Positions 49,633-58,742 of a stretch of 64,000 nt of DNA are shown here, piece after piece (position 1 is the first letter of the stretch; every line of letters begins with the position of its first letter). The notes beneath the pieces are model-generated. The model was given only the letters and a program-made list of their open reading frames with translations. It ran no database searches and was not told the origin of the DNA. A program made the translations under genes and the position numbers. The stretch comes from Streptomyces longhuiensis (GTDB taxonomy: Bacteria > Actinomycetota > Actinomycetes > Streptomycetales > Streptomycetaceae): the NCBI RefSeq assembly GCF_020616555.1, contig NZ_CP085173.1, positions 9,006,001 to 9,070,000 on the forward strand, read 5' to 3'.

Positions 49633-50556
49633 ATGCGCATCTTCGTGACCGGCGCTTCCGGCTGGATCGGCTCCGCCGTCGTTCCCGAGCTCATCGACGC
49701 GGGACACGAGGTCGTCGGGCTGGCCCGCTCCGACGCCTCCGCGGCCGCGCTCACCGCCGCAGGGGCGGAGGTCGTCCGCGGCACCGTCGACGACCTCGGC
49801 GTTCTGCGTGAAGCGGCCGCCGCGTCGGACGGGGTGGTCCACCTCGCCTTCAAGCACGACATCGCCTTCTCCGGCGACTTCAAGGGCGCCGCGGAGGCGG
49901 ATCGCCGCGCCGTCGACACCATCGGCGCCGCGCTCGTCGGCACCGACCGGCCTTTCGTCATCGCCTCCGGCGTGGCCGGCCTCGCGCCCGGGCGGCTCTC
50001 GACCGAGCAGGACATGCCCACGAACGACGGCTCGCCGATCTCCATCCGGGTGGCCACCGCCGAGGCGGTGCTCGCCCTCGCCTCGCAGGGCGTGCGCTCG
50101 TCCGTGGTGCGGCTCGCTCCCACCTGCCACGGCGACGGGGACAACGGTTTCATGGCGACGCTGGTCGCCACCGCCCGCGCCAAGGCCGTCTCCGGCTACG
50201 TCGGCGACGGCGCCAACCGCTGGCCCGCCGTCCACCGCCTCGACGCCGCCCACCTGTTCCGCCTCGCGGTCGAGAAGGCCCCCGCAGGATCGGTGCTGCA
50301 CGGCGTCGCGGAGGAGGGGGTCGCACTCCGCGACGTCGCCGAAGTGATCGGCCGTCACCTCGACGTGCCGGTGACCTCCGTGGCTCCCGAGAACGCCGCC
50401 GGGCACTTCGCCTGGCTGGCCGCCTTCGTCGGCATCGACGCCCCGGCGTCGAACAGGCTGACCCGCGAACTGCTCGCCTGGGAGCCGGCCCACCCCGGCC
50501 TCCTCGAAGACCTCGACAAGGGGCACTATTTCCAGGCGTCGACGACCACTGCCTGA
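49633..50556 (+). CDS. NAD(P)-dependent epimerase/dehydratase-like SDR
   Basis: A 307-residue extended/atypical SDR: MRIFVTGASGWIGSAVVPELIDAGHEVVGLARSD is the dinucleotide-binding start. GVVHLAFKHDIAFSGDFKGAAEADRRAVDTIGAAL and VRLAPTCHGDGDNGFMATLVATAR are typical of the common Streptomyces 'SDR family oxidoreductase' group. The start at 49633 fits the family; an ATG at 49606 is possible. It is probably regulated by the divergent TetR. Confidence 0.88.
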   Translation: MRIFVTGASGWIGSAVVPELIDAGHEVVGLARSDASAAALTAAGAEVVRGTVDDLGVLREAAAASDGVVHLAFKHDIAFSGDFKGAAEADRRAVDTIGAALVGTDRPFVIASGVAGLAPGRLSTEQDMPTNDGSPISIRVATAEAVLALASQGVRSSVVRLAPTCHGDGDNGFMATLVATARAKAVSGYVGDGANRWPAVHRLDAAHLFRLAVEKAPAGSVLHGVAEEGVALRDVAEVIGRHLDVPVTSVAPENAAGHFAWLAAFVGIDAPASNRLTRELLAWEPAHPGLLEDLDKGHYFQASTTTA

Positions 50557-50647
50557 CCCGAGCCGCGGACTCGGCACCGGCGTGGCGCACGTACACGTGG
50601 ATCGCGGCACAGCGGCTTCACCCGAACCGGCTGACCGCTGTCTTCCT

Positions 50648-51985
50648 TCAGCCGTTCGGATCGGCCAGGACGCGGATCTCGTCGTGGATTCGTTCCGCGA
50701 GTGGTTGTGCCAGGTCGCGATGGTTGTGGTCGGTGATGGCGGTGACGACGGAGGTGCTGCCGTGATGGATGGCGGTGACGGCGACCGGGTGGCCCGGACC
50801 GAGTGGCGGGAGGGCTGCCATCGCGGTGAGTCGCGCTGATCCGAGGGTCAGTTCGCCGGCGTGTGTGGACACGCTGCTGCACAGAAGGGAGAAGTAGCGA
50901 GGCGAATCGACGTAACGGCCCGCTGCGTTGCTCAGAGGGGTGATCTTTCGAGGTCGTGAGGAGACCACGGCCGCCTGGGCGCGTGCCCTGGCCCCGATCG
51001 CGGCGCGCCGGATGTAGCAGTCGACGGCAGCGAGTCTCTCCCGCGCGTCCCGCTGCCGGGGGAGCGGCACCCGGACCGTGGCGTAGTGGTTGCCGAGGAG
51101 TTGTGACTCCTCGTTGGTGCGTACGTCCACGGGGACCAGGGCGCAGATGCCGGGCAAGGTCGGTAGGGAGCGGCCGGTGACGCCCTGGGTTCGCAGCGCT
51201 CCGGCGGTGGCGGCGAGGAAGACCGCGTTGGTGGAGGCGCGTTCGGCTGACGGGGCGGAGCGCGTCGAGGCGCGGGCGGCGTCGAGTTCCTGGCGCGACA
51301 CCTGGCGGAAGGACAGGACTCGGAAAGGGTCCACGGGTCCGTGAAAGGGAAGTGGGCGTGCCTTGGGGAGCAAGTCGCCCAGAGTCCAGACGAGTTGACG
51401 GGCTCGGGAGGGTGCGTCCACTGTCGCGGCGCCGCCGACTCGCGGAGGGCGTAGGGCGGCGGTCTCGTCGAACAGGGCGCGGAGCAGTGTGGCGATCGAC
51501 CTGCCGTCGAGCAGTGCGTGGTGGGCGCGCAAGAGGAGAACGAAGCCGCCCGTGGTGGGGATGAGGTGCAACTGCCAGGGCGGGCGGCCGGGAGCGAGTG
51601 GTGCGGTGAAGAGGGCCGCGATGTCCACTTCGAGTTCCGTCGTGGCGGCGCCGGGGCTTTCGACGACGTGGTGAGCGGCCTCGAAGTGCGGGCCGGTCGA
51701 CCACAGCGGCCAGCTGTCGTCCGTGGAATCGGCTGCGCTCGGCATCTGCCGTAGCCGCTCGTAGGGTGCCAGGCGGTACTCGGCCAAGGAGCGAAGGGCC
51801 GACAGTGTGGGCGGGGGCCCCTCGAACCAGGCGAGCAGCGCGGCCGTCATGTTGGAGCCGCCGCTGCTCTGCTGACGGTACATCCAGGCGTCCAGCGGTG
51901 GCATGGCGGTGGTGGGGCGCGAGGTGTCGTGTTCCGGTGCGGGCGACGAGGCGGCGGGGTGTGACGGCGGGGCTGGTCGGGTCAT
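50648..51985 (-). CDS. wax ester synthase/DGAT-like acyltransferase
   Basis: A 445-residue protein with the acyltransferase motif HHALLDG at 155-161 (HHxxxDG). The two-part WS/DGAT layout is seen: PPLDAWMYRQQSSGGSNMTAALLAWFEG near the N-terminus, NAVFLAATAGALRTQG and LGNHYATVRVPLPRQRDARERLAAVDC in the C-terminal part. Family members esterify fatty alcohols or diacylglycerol with acyl-CoA. The Pro/Ala-rich first 27 residues are not conserved. It lies downstream of a glycosyltransferase and a hydrolase on the same strand. Confidence 0.8.
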   Translation of the reverse strand: MTRPAPPSHPAASSPAPEHDTSRPTTAMPPLDAWMYRQQSSGGSNMTAALLAWFEGPPPTLSALRSLAEYRLAPYERLRQMPSAADSTDDSWPLWSTGPHFEAAHHVVESPGAATTELEVDIAALFTAPLAPGRPPWQLHLIPTTGGFVLLLRAHHALLDGRSIATLLRALFDETAALRPPRVGGAATVDAPSRARQLVWTLGDLLPKARPLPFHGPVDPFRVLSFRQVSRQELDAARASTRSAPSAERASTNAVFLAATAGALRTQGVTGRSLPTLPGICALVPVDVRTNEESQLLGNHYATVRVPLPRQRDARERLAAVDCYIRRAAIGARARAQAAVVSSRPRKITPLSNAAGRYVDSPRYFSLLCSSVSTHAGELTLGSARLTAMAALPPLGPGHPVAVTAIHHGSTSVVTAITDHNHRDLAQPLAERIHDEIRVLADPNG

Positions 51986-52077
51986 AGGGGGTCCTCAAGC
52001 CAATGATGGTGGGCGCCCTGCTCCGTTCGGTGTGTCCGGGCGAGCGCTGGGCCGGCGCACGCGCGGGCTGACGCGGA

Positions 52078-53361
52078 TCAGCCGAGCGCGGCGACCGCGC
52101 GGGCCACGGCCCCCGCTCCGTCCTCCTCCGCAAGCCGTACGGCCGCTGCCGCGGCGTTTCGCGACAGCGCACGGTCCCGGGTCGTCCGAGTGAGCGCGTC
52201 GGCCAGTCGTGCGGCGGTCAGTTCGGTGCAGGGCAACGCTTCCGCGCTCACCCCGAGCCGCACCAGGCGCGCGGCCCACCAGGGCTGATCGGTCATGACC
52301 GGGACCGGTACCGCCGGAACACCCGCCCGAAGACCGGCCGCCGTGGTGCCGGCGCCCGCGTGGTGGACCACCGCGGCCGTCTGAGGCATCAGCCAGCTGT
52401 GTGGGATCTCGCCGACGGTGATGACGTCGTCGTCGACCACCGAGAGGCCGGCCCAGCCCGACTGTACGACCCCACGCAGTCCCGCGCGGCGCAGCGCCTG
52501 CGCGGCGATCTGACCGAGCTCCTCTGGGTCGCCGGGCATCATGCTTCCGAAACCGATGAGTACCGGAGGTGGGCCGGCAGCCAGGAAGTCCCGTACCAGG
52601 GTGGGTGGTTGCCAGTTCGGGCACTCGTGCGGCCACCAGTACCCGGACACGTGCAGCCCGGGCCGCCAGTCCGCCGGACGCGGAACCACCCAGGGGCTGT
52701 AGCCGTGCCAGATCGGCCACTGATTGCGCTCGCGGACGCTGCGCAGGCGATGGGCGCCGCGGTGGTCGACACCCAGGCGGGCGTGGACGGCGCGATTGGC
52801 CGTGCGGTACAGGGTGTCGAAGAGGGCGTTGGCGGCGTGGCCCCGCAGGAGATTGGTGCGCCCTGGGCTCCGCAACGCCATCGTGCACGGGGCGAACTCG
52901 GCTGTGGGCACGTCGGGTTGAAGGAACACGCCCATGGTGGGAATGCGGTGGTAGCGCGCGACGGCCGCGCCGATCGGGGCCGCGATGGTCGACAGCAGGA
53001 TGAGGTCGGCCTTCGGATCCACCGCGGTGAGGATGGCGTCCACCAGCGAGAGCATGGCCTGTTCGGTCGTCCGGACGAGTGACCGTAGAGACTTGAGCGA
53101 TGTGCGTGCTCGGCGCCGGGGTGAACGAGGGGCGTTTGGTGGATGCCCTGCGCCGCTGAGGCTGCGGTGGGCGCCGATCAGGGCCTCAAAGGGGTCGGCT
53201 TCGAGCGGCTCCATGCGAAGTCCGCAACAGGCGACCATCGGTGCGAACTTGGCGTGGGTGACGATCTCGACGGTGTGCCCCTCGGCCAACAGCCGGTGTG
53301 CGAGACCGGTGTAGGGGGCGACCGAGCCGGTCGAACCCACCGTGATGACTTGGATGCGCAT
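52078..53361 (-). CDS. glycosyltransferase (GT1/GT28 sterol- or macrolide-type)
   Basis: A 427-residue GT-B enzyme. MRIQVITVGSTGSVAPYTGLAHRLLAEGHTVEIVTHAKF is the N-terminal Rossmann start of sterol-glucosyltransferase-like and MGT enzymes. VLIGFGSMMPGDPEE and VVHHAGAGTTAAGLRAGVPAVPVPVMTDQPWWAARLVRLG form the nucleotide-sugar site. Acceptor and sugar are not deducible. The ATG at 53361 matches the family start. It is 92 bp upstream of the acyltransferase gene, consistent with one operon. Confidence 0.9.
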   Translation of the reverse strand: MRIQVITVGSTGSVAPYTGLAHRLLAEGHTVEIVTHAKFAPMVACCGLRMEPLEADPFEALIGAHRSLSGAGHPPNAPRSPRRRARTSLKSLRSLVRTTEQAMLSLVDAILTAVDPKADLILLSTIAAPIGAAVARYHRIPTMGVFLQPDVPTAEFAPCTMALRSPGRTNLLRGHAANALFDTLYRTANRAVHARLGVDHRGAHRLRSVRERNQWPIWHGYSPWVVPRPADWRPGLHVSGYWWPHECPNWQPPTLVRDFLAAGPPPVLIGFGSMMPGDPEELGQIAAQALRRAGLRGVVQSGWAGLSVVDDDVITVGEIPHSWLMPQTAAVVHHAGAGTTAAGLRAGVPAVPVPVMTDQPWWAARLVRLGVSAEALPCTELTAARLADALTRTTRDRALSRNAAAAAVRLAEEDGAGAVARAVAALG

Positions 53362-53515
53362 CGAGCGCGGGTCCCCTTTCGACCGGAGTCGCGCAACCCG
53401 GTGTTCCTGCCGAGCCGTTGGGCTGCCGCGACTCACGTTTTTCCATACGCCACCAACGAGCACGCGGACCGAGAGTCACATGATCACGTACCGCCGGGGA
53501 CGCCGTCGGGCGTAC

Positions 53516-54442
53516 TCACCGTGCCGGGCAGGGCTGGGAAGTCCGTTCCACCCCGCGGCAGTACGGGAGCTGTTCCAACGGCTCGCCCGCCAGGAAGTGT
53601 GTGATCAGATCGGCGAGTTCCACCGGCCGTTCCAGCGGAAGCATGTGGTCGGCGTCGGCCACCTGTGTGAACCAGCTGTCGGAGCACGTGGCGGCGAGGT
53701 CCCGGCACAGGTCCGGTGTGGTGAAGGTGTCGTGCTCCCCTGTGGCGACGAGCACCGGCATGGACGGCGGCCGGCTCGTGTCGAGCATCTCGTGCCTCAG
53801 CAGACGCATCGTGTTGGCGAGGTGTTTCGCGACGTCCTCCTCGCTCAGGTTGAGCATCCGGCGCATCAGGAAGCGGCGAACCCGGGAGCCTGCGGTGACG
53901 GAGTCGATCCGGTCGGCGTTGACCATGAACGCGACGGTCTCCTCGGCGAACTCCTCCATACGCCGGTCCACGAGCAGGTCCAGAGTCCGGCGCATGGCGA
54001 CCCGGGCGTGCCCGGGGATGGAGGTCATGGTGCCGACCAGCACCATCCTCTCGACCAGTTCGGGCCGCCGCTGCGCGAGGCGGTAGACGACCGCCGTGCC
54101 GTACGAACCGCCCACGAGATTGACGGAGGTCAGCCCCGACTCGTCGAGCATGTGCCCCAGGGCGTCCGCGAGGAAGTCCGCGCCATGGCGGTCGGGGAGG
54201 ACGTTCCCGGCACCCCAGCCCGGCAGGTCGACAGTGAACACGTCCACGTGCGCGAGCAGTTCACGTTCCAGACGGCCCCAACTCTCCTTGGTCTGGAACG
54301 CGCCGCCGACCAGCACCAAGGGCGCGATACGCGGTGCGGGTGTACGCACCAGCCGCGACTCGCAGCGGTAGCCCTCCCATTCGTGGCGGGACACGAGAGG
54401 GGATCGGGTGCGGGCGTTCGGGACGGCGAGCGCCGGGCGCAT
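53516..54442 (-). CDS. alpha/beta hydrolase
   Basis: A 308-residue alpha/beta hydrolase: PLVLVGGAFQTKESWGRLERELLAHVDVFTVDLPGWG, nucleophile elbow GGSYGTA (GxSxG), acid in VLVATGEHDTF and the catalytic His in DADHMLPLERP. Epoxide-hydrolase-like, thioesterase or ester hydrolase roles cannot be separated. It is the first gene of the hydrolase-glycosyltransferase-acyltransferase set. A GTG at 54451 is an alternative start. The 259 bp upstream include an AT-richer patch near 54540-54610, likely the promoter. Confidence 0.85.
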   Translation of the reverse strand: MRPALAVPNARTRSPLVSRHEWEGYRCESRLVRTPAPRIAPLVLVGGAFQTKESWGRLERELLAHVDVFTVDLPGWGAGNVLPDRHGADFLADALGHMLDESGLTSVNLVGGSYGTAVVYRLAQRRPELVERMVLVGTMTSIPGHARVAMRRTLDLLVDRRMEEFAEETVAFMVNADRIDSVTAGSRVRRFLMRRMLNLSEEDVAKHLANTMRLLRHEMLDTSRPPSMPVLVATGEHDTFTTPDLCRDLAATCSDSWFTQVADADHMLPLERPVELADLITHFLAGEPLEQLPYCRGVERTSQPCPAR

Positions 54443-54701
54443 CAGCGACACGGGGTCTCGACCCCCGTTCCGTGCATCAGGTCCAGCGGTGGGCCGCCTC
54501 GGCACTGTCGCCCTGTGGTCGATCCAGCCAAGGTCCTGACAAAACCGTACATTGACATGCCATCAAGATATCGGCCCGAACGGAACATTCGGTTCCATTC
54601 GCTGGATAGTGGTCGAGCCGTGGCATACCAACTCTCCAAGCTCGCAGACTTGTTCCCCCTCCCAAGCCCGTGCTCTGGCGCGAACGCTGGGGGCATTGGG
54701 C

Positions 54702-55736
54702 TCAGGCAGGGCGGTCGGAGAGCAGGCGTTGGAGCCAGGCGGTGCGGGCGTTGCGCGCGTCCTGACTCAAGGTCGCCCTCGGCGCCACGCTGTCGAAGCC
54801 GTGGTAGGCGCCGGGCCATACGTGCAGTTCAGCCCGGCCGCCCGCCTGCCAGATGGCGCTCGCGTAGGCGACACCCTCGTCCCGGAACATCTCTGCCGAC
54901 CCGACGTCGACATACGCCGGGGGGAGTTGTGAGAGGTCCGTGGCGCGAGAGGGGGCCGCGTACGGGGGCAGGTCCTCGGCACCGTGGCGATCACCCAGCA
55001 GGGCCTGCCACGCGGTGGTGTTCGAGGTGAGGTCCCACAGCCCGAGGCCCGACATCTGTCGACTGGAAAAGGTACTGCCGCGGTCGTCGAGCATGGGGCA
55101 CAGCAGCAGTTGCCCCAGTGGCTCCGGGCCACCGCGGTCGCGGGTCAGCAGGGCGAGGGCCGCGGCGAGCCCGCCGCCGGCGCTCTTCCCGCCGATGATG
55201 ACGCGATCCGGGTCGATGTCCAGTTCGGCCGCGTGCGCGGTGGCCCAGACGAGCCCCGCGTAGCAGTCCTCCAGCGGCTCCGGAAACTGCGCTCCAGGCG
55301 CCAACCGGTACTCGACCGAGATCACGGCCATGTCCAGCGGAAGAGCCCACTCGCGAAGAATCCGCGGAAGCACGGACCACGCGTTGCCCATGACCATCGC
55401 GCCGCCGTGCATGTAGTACAGCAGCGGCAGCGGTCCGACGAGCCCGGACGGCCGGGCGCTCACGAGCGTGACCTCCGGCCCGCCGGGCGGTCCCGGTACG
55501 CGCAACTCCGCCACCTCGAAACGGCCGTCCGCGCGCAGGTCCTCGGCGGTCGGCCTGGGCCGGGCCGTGGCATCCCGCCGCTGCCGGGCCGCGAGGTTGT
55601 CCGGGGTGAGCGGTTCCCTCGACTCCTCGCCCAAGTCCGCCAGTGCGACGCTCAGTTCGGGGTCGAACGGCGGCGTCGCCTTCGGCGCCGGGACGCCGTC
55701 CCCGGTCGGACTGCGGAACGATCGTCTGTGACCCAT
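54702..55736 (-). CDS. alpha/beta hydrolase fold-3 esterase (HSL family)
   Basis: A 344-residue esterase/lipase of the hormone-sensitive lipase type: oxyanion motif YYMHGGAM (the usual HGGG has Ala in the last place), nucleophile GGKSAGGGL (GxSxG), acid region VDVGSAEMFRDE and the His in GAYHGFDS. The ATG at 55736 is chosen; the long in-frame sequence upstream is a shadow of the opposite strand. It lies upstream of, and in the same direction as, the lipid-type genes but is separated by 259 bp. Confidence 0.88.
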   Translation of the reverse strand: MGHRRSFRSPTGDGVPAPKATPPFDPELSVALADLGEESREPLTPDNLAARQRRDATARPRPTAEDLRADGRFEVAELRVPGPPGGPEVTLVSARPSGLVGPLPLLYYMHGGAMVMGNAWSVLPRILREWALPLDMAVISVEYRLAPGAQFPEPLEDCYAGLVWATAHAAELDIDPDRVIIGGKSAGGGLAAALALLTRDRGGPEPLGQLLLCPMLDDRGSTFSSRQMSGLGLWDLTSNTTAWQALLGDRHGAEDLPPYAAPSRATDLSQLPPAYVDVGSAEMFRDEGVAYASAIWQAGGRAELHVWPGAYHGFDSVAPRATLSQDARNARTAWLQRLLSDRPA

Positions 55737-55949
55737 ACGCCGCAGCCAACCAGACTGAACGACTGCGTCGACGCCGATGCCGGGTGCCGACGCCTGATGC
55801 CCCACTCCGTAAAGAGTCGGGCTGTTGAGTTCGGGGGAGTTAGCGCCTCTATTCATCCCTACGAGTGAATTGATGAATGGATGTCTGAACGGTCGTCCCC
55901 GCGGTGCGCTGTGCTGGGGCAAAGGGCTACGGATGCCGAGGGGGAGCGT

Positions 55950-56360
55950 ATGCGTGTCACCGTGCTGTGTGTCTGGCTGGTCACCGCGAGCCTGGGCGGA
56001 TATCTGGCCACGGTGTGGATCCGCCACGGCGGGCTGCAACAGCGCACGCCGGGCGTGACGCGGCTGCCGCTGTGGCTCGTCCTCGGCCACATCGCGCTCG
56101 CTGTCGCCGGACTTGCCTCCTGGACCGCGTACCTCGTCGGCAACGCGCGCGGCTCCGCCTGGGCCGCTTGCGCCGTCGTTCTGATCGTGGCCGCCTTCGG
56201 CTTCATGATGCTCTTCCGCTGGCTGCCCAGCCGGGGGAGACATGCCCAGGGGCATGCCACCGCCGAACGGAACTTCCCGCTCACCGCGGTCGTCGCCCAC
56301 GGCATGAGCGCCGCCGTCACGGTGCTGCTGGTCGCGCTCGTCGTCCTGGGGCGCGCGTGA
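55950..56360 (+). CDS. four-segment membrane protein of unknown function
   Basis: A 136-residue protein, nearly all hydrophobic, with segments at about 3-22, 42-62, 70-90 and 112-133 (VLCVWLVTASLGGYLATVW, LVLGHIALAVAGLASWTAYLV, AWAACAVVLIVAAFGFMMLF, LTAVVAHGMSAAVTVLLVALVVLG). The His residues in segments 2 and 4 (GHIAL, AHGMS) resemble haem- or DUF-type b-cytochrome-like membrane proteins, but I cannot assign it. GGGGGAG precedes the ATG. Confidence 0.7.
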   Translation: MRVTVLCVWLVTASLGGYLATVWIRHGGLQQRTPGVTRLPLWLVLGHIALAVAGLASWTAYLVGNARGSAWAACAVVLIVAAFGFMMLFRWLPSRGRHAQGHATAERNFPLTAVVAHGMSAAVTVLLVALVVLGRA

Positions 56361-56390
56361 CACGACCGGTGGTGGCGGTCCCCTGCTCCC

Positions 56391-57125
56391 TCAGGCGCGA
56401 TCCCGCACCGCGTCCAGGCGGTCGCGCACCCAGGCGTCCACATCGTTGACGTGCCGGTTGGCCGCGGTGAAGGCGGCCAGGCTGTCGTGGGCGCGCAGGG
56501 CGCGGTAGATGTCCATGTGCTGCTCGTGGGTCCAGGCGAGCACGTCGGACTTGATCAGCGCTCGCCAGATGCGGGCCCTGGCCGTCTGCTGGGTGACCGA
56601 GGAGAGCAGCGACTCAAGCGTGCGGTTGCCCGTCGCGGCGACGATGTCGGCGTGGAACGCGAGGTCTTCGCGGACCAGCTCCTCCGGGTCGTGCAGCGTT
56701 CGCATGCGCTCGATGCGCTGGTGCAGGGCGTCGAGCGTGGCCGCGTCGATCCGGGTCGCCGCGAGCGCGGTGGCGCCCGGCTCGATCACCTTGCGGCACT
56801 CCAGCATCTCGTCGAGGCCGGTGTCGTTGGCGAGGTCCAGGAAGCTGCCGATGGCGCGCACCAGCCGGTCCGGCCGCAGATCCGTGACGAACGTGCCGTC
56901 ACCCCGGCGCACGTCGAGAACGCCGGCCATGGCGAGGGCGCGCACGGCCTCGCGGAGAGAGGGGCGGGACAGCTCCAGCTCGTTCGCGAGCGCAGTCTCC
57001 GGGGGTAGCCGCTGACCCGGCGCGAACTCGCCCGATTCGATGCGCTTCTTGAGGCGGCTGATCGCGACGTCGACGACGCTGAGTCCGCCCTCGCCGGAGC
57101 CGTCCGCATCTCTCTTGGTTGACAT
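56391..57125 (-). CDS. GntR/FadR-family (FCD) regulator of sugar-acid genes
   Basis: A 244-residue regulator: wHTH FAPGQRLPPETALANELELSRPSLREAVRALAMAGVLDVRRGDGTFV, then an FCD domain (ECRKVIEPGATALAATRID, DLAFHADIVAATGN, HMDIYRALRAHD). It follows the L-fuconate dehydratase gene by 4 bp in one operon. The TCAGATGTCTGA-like sites at 58557-58692 are its likely targets, with a sugar acid as presumptive effector. Confidence 0.9.
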   Translation of the reverse strand: MSTKRDADGSGEGGLSVVDVAISRLKKRIESGEFAPGQRLPPETALANELELSRPSLREAVRALAMAGVLDVRRGDGTFVTDLRPDRLVRAIGSFLDLANDTGLDEMLECRKVIEPGATALAATRIDAATLDALHQRIERMRTLHDPEELVREDLAFHADIVAATGNRTLESLLSSVTQQTARARIWRALIKSDVLAWTHEQHMDIYRALRAHDSLAAFTAANRHVNDVDAWVRDRLDAVRDRA

Positions 57126-57129
57126 GGGG

Positions 57130-58461
57130 TCAGGATCCCATCCGGCCGGACTCGCTCCAGACCGGACCGGTGGGGTAGCGGTAGGTCTCCAGGGTCTCGC
57201 GGCGGATCTGCGCGCTGTAGCCCGGAGCCTCGGGCACCAGGTAGCGAGAGCCGCGGATGCGGACCGGGTCGTGGAAGTGCTCGTGGAGGTGATCCACGTA
57301 CTCCACGACGCGGTCTTCCATTGAGCCGCTGACCGCCACGTAGTCGAAGATCGACAGGTGCTGCACCAGTTCGCACAGGCCGACTCCGCCCGCGTGCGGG
57401 CAGACCGGCACGTCGTGCGCGGCGGCGAGCAGGAGGGCGGCGACCGCCTCGTTCACGCCGCCGAGCCGGCAGGCGTCGATCTGGCAGATGCCGGTCGCCT
57501 TGCTCTGCAGGAACTGCTTGAACATCACGGCGTTGTGGGCGTGTTCACCGGTGGCCACGTGGATCGGCGCGATGCGCTGTGCGATCGCCGCGTGCCCCAG
57601 GATGTCGTCCGGGCTGGTCGGCTCCTCGAACCACCAGATACCGAACTCCGCGAGCGCGTCCGCCCAGGCGATCGCCTCCTCGACGCCGAGGGTCTGGTTG
57701 GCGTCGATCATCAGCCTGCGGTCGGGGCCGATGATCTCGCGGGCGATGCGGCAGCGGCGTATGTCGTCCTTGAGGTCGGCGCCGACCTTGAGTTTCACCG
57801 CGTCCCAGCCCTGCGCGACGGCCTCCTTGCACAGCCGGGCCAACTTGGCGTCGTCGTAGCCGAGCCAGCCCGCGCTCGTCGTGTACGCGGGGTATCCGTG
57901 CCGGCGCACGTACGCCTCCCGTTCGGCGCGGCCCGGCGCCCGGGACTCGAGCATGTCGAGCGCGGCCTGCGGCGTCAGCGCGTCCTTGAGGTAGCGCCAG
58001 TCCACCAGGTCCACCAACTGCTGCGGCGAGAAGTCGGAGAGCAGCTTCCACACCGGCCTGCCCGCCAGCTTGGCGGCCAGATCCCAGGCGGCGTTGACGA
58101 CCGCGGCCGTGCCGAGGTGGATCGCTCCCTTGTCCGGGCCGAGCCAGCGCAGCTGGCTGTCGCCGAGCAGGTGGCGGGAGAAGCCGCCCAGGTCGCCGAC
58201 GATTTCGGCGACGGACAGACCTATGGCCCGCTCGCCGATCGCCCGTGCGGCCTGGACCGCGAGGTCGTTGCCGCGGCCGATGGTGAAGGTGAAGCCGTGC
58301 CCTTCGGACACGTCCGTGAGCTTGTCGCCGCCGCCGACGCGCAGCACCACGTACGCCGCCGAGTAGTCCGGCGAGTCGTTCATCGCGTCGGAGCCGTCGA
58401 GGTCCTTGGAGGTGGGGAAGCGGACGTCGATCGTTTCCACATCGACGATACGAGCAGTCAT
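57130..58461 (-). CDS. L-fuconate dehydratase (enolase superfamily)
   Basis: A 443-residue mandelate-racemase-like enzyme converting L-fuconate to 2-keto-3-deoxy-L-fuconate. All functional residues known from the Xanthomonas campestris FucD are present at a constant +5 offset: KxK at 223/225, Asp253 and Asn255, Glu279, Glu306, Asp329 and His356. The N-terminus IVDVETIDVRFPTSKDLDGSDAMNDSPDYSAAYVVL is typical of FucD and human ENOSF1. It is divergent from an MFS transporter and co-transcribed with the GntR gene. Confidence 0.95.
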   Translation of the reverse strand: MTARIVDVETIDVRFPTSKDLDGSDAMNDSPDYSAAYVVLRVGGGDKLTDVSEGHGFTFTIGRGNDLAVQAARAIGERAIGLSVAEIVGDLGGFSRHLLGDSQLRWLGPDKGAIHLGTAAVVNAAWDLAAKLAGRPVWKLLSDFSPQQLVDLVDWRYLKDALTPQAALDMLESRAPGRAEREAYVRRHGYPAYTTSAGWLGYDDAKLARLCKEAVAQGWDAVKLKVGADLKDDIRRCRIAREIIGPDRRLMIDANQTLGVEEAIAWADALAEFGIWWFEEPTSPDDILGHAAIAQRIAPIHVATGEHAHNAVMFKQFLQSKATGICQIDACRLGGVNEAVAALLLAAAHDVPVCPHAGGVGLCELVQHLSIFDYVAVSGSMEDRVVEYVDHLHEHFHDPVRIRGSRYLVPEAPGYSAQIRRETLETYRYPTGPVWSESGRMGS

Positions 58462-58556
58462 CGGCGGTCACTCCTGTGTGCGACGGGTTGACGAGGTGGT
58501 GAGCAGACGAGACGCGGTGGATCCGCGTTCCGGGCTTCCGGCGGATTGATGGCCAA

Positions 58557-58692
58557 GATGTCAGATGTCTGTCGCGCTCGCCAGATGTTTCGCTCAGATC
58601 ATCTGGTTGCTTCCCAGGTATTGCCCGTCAGTTGGGCCGTCGCTACGGTCCATTGGTCAGATGTCTACGGCGCCCCCAGGCCAGACATCTGA
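58557..58692. promoter_or_regulatory. cluster of TCAGATGTCTGA-like GntR operators
   Basis: TCAGATGTCTG (58561-58571), CAGATCATCTG (58595-58605), TCAGATGTCTA (58657-58667) and CAGACATCTGA (58682-58692) all fit one short dyad. The last two also form a 10-bp inverted repeat. They lie between divergent fuconate dehydratase and MFS genes. Confidence 0.75.
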
Positions 58693-58742
58693 CAGACAGC
58701 CGCAGCCCTCCACGCGCATCAGCGTGGACCGCAGGAGGTCCG

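Noticed and set aside
54702..56363. 553-codon frame for the fold-3 esterase
   Set aside because: The upstream portion is antisense to the 55950-56360 membrane protein and intergenic DNA; the esterase starts at 55736.
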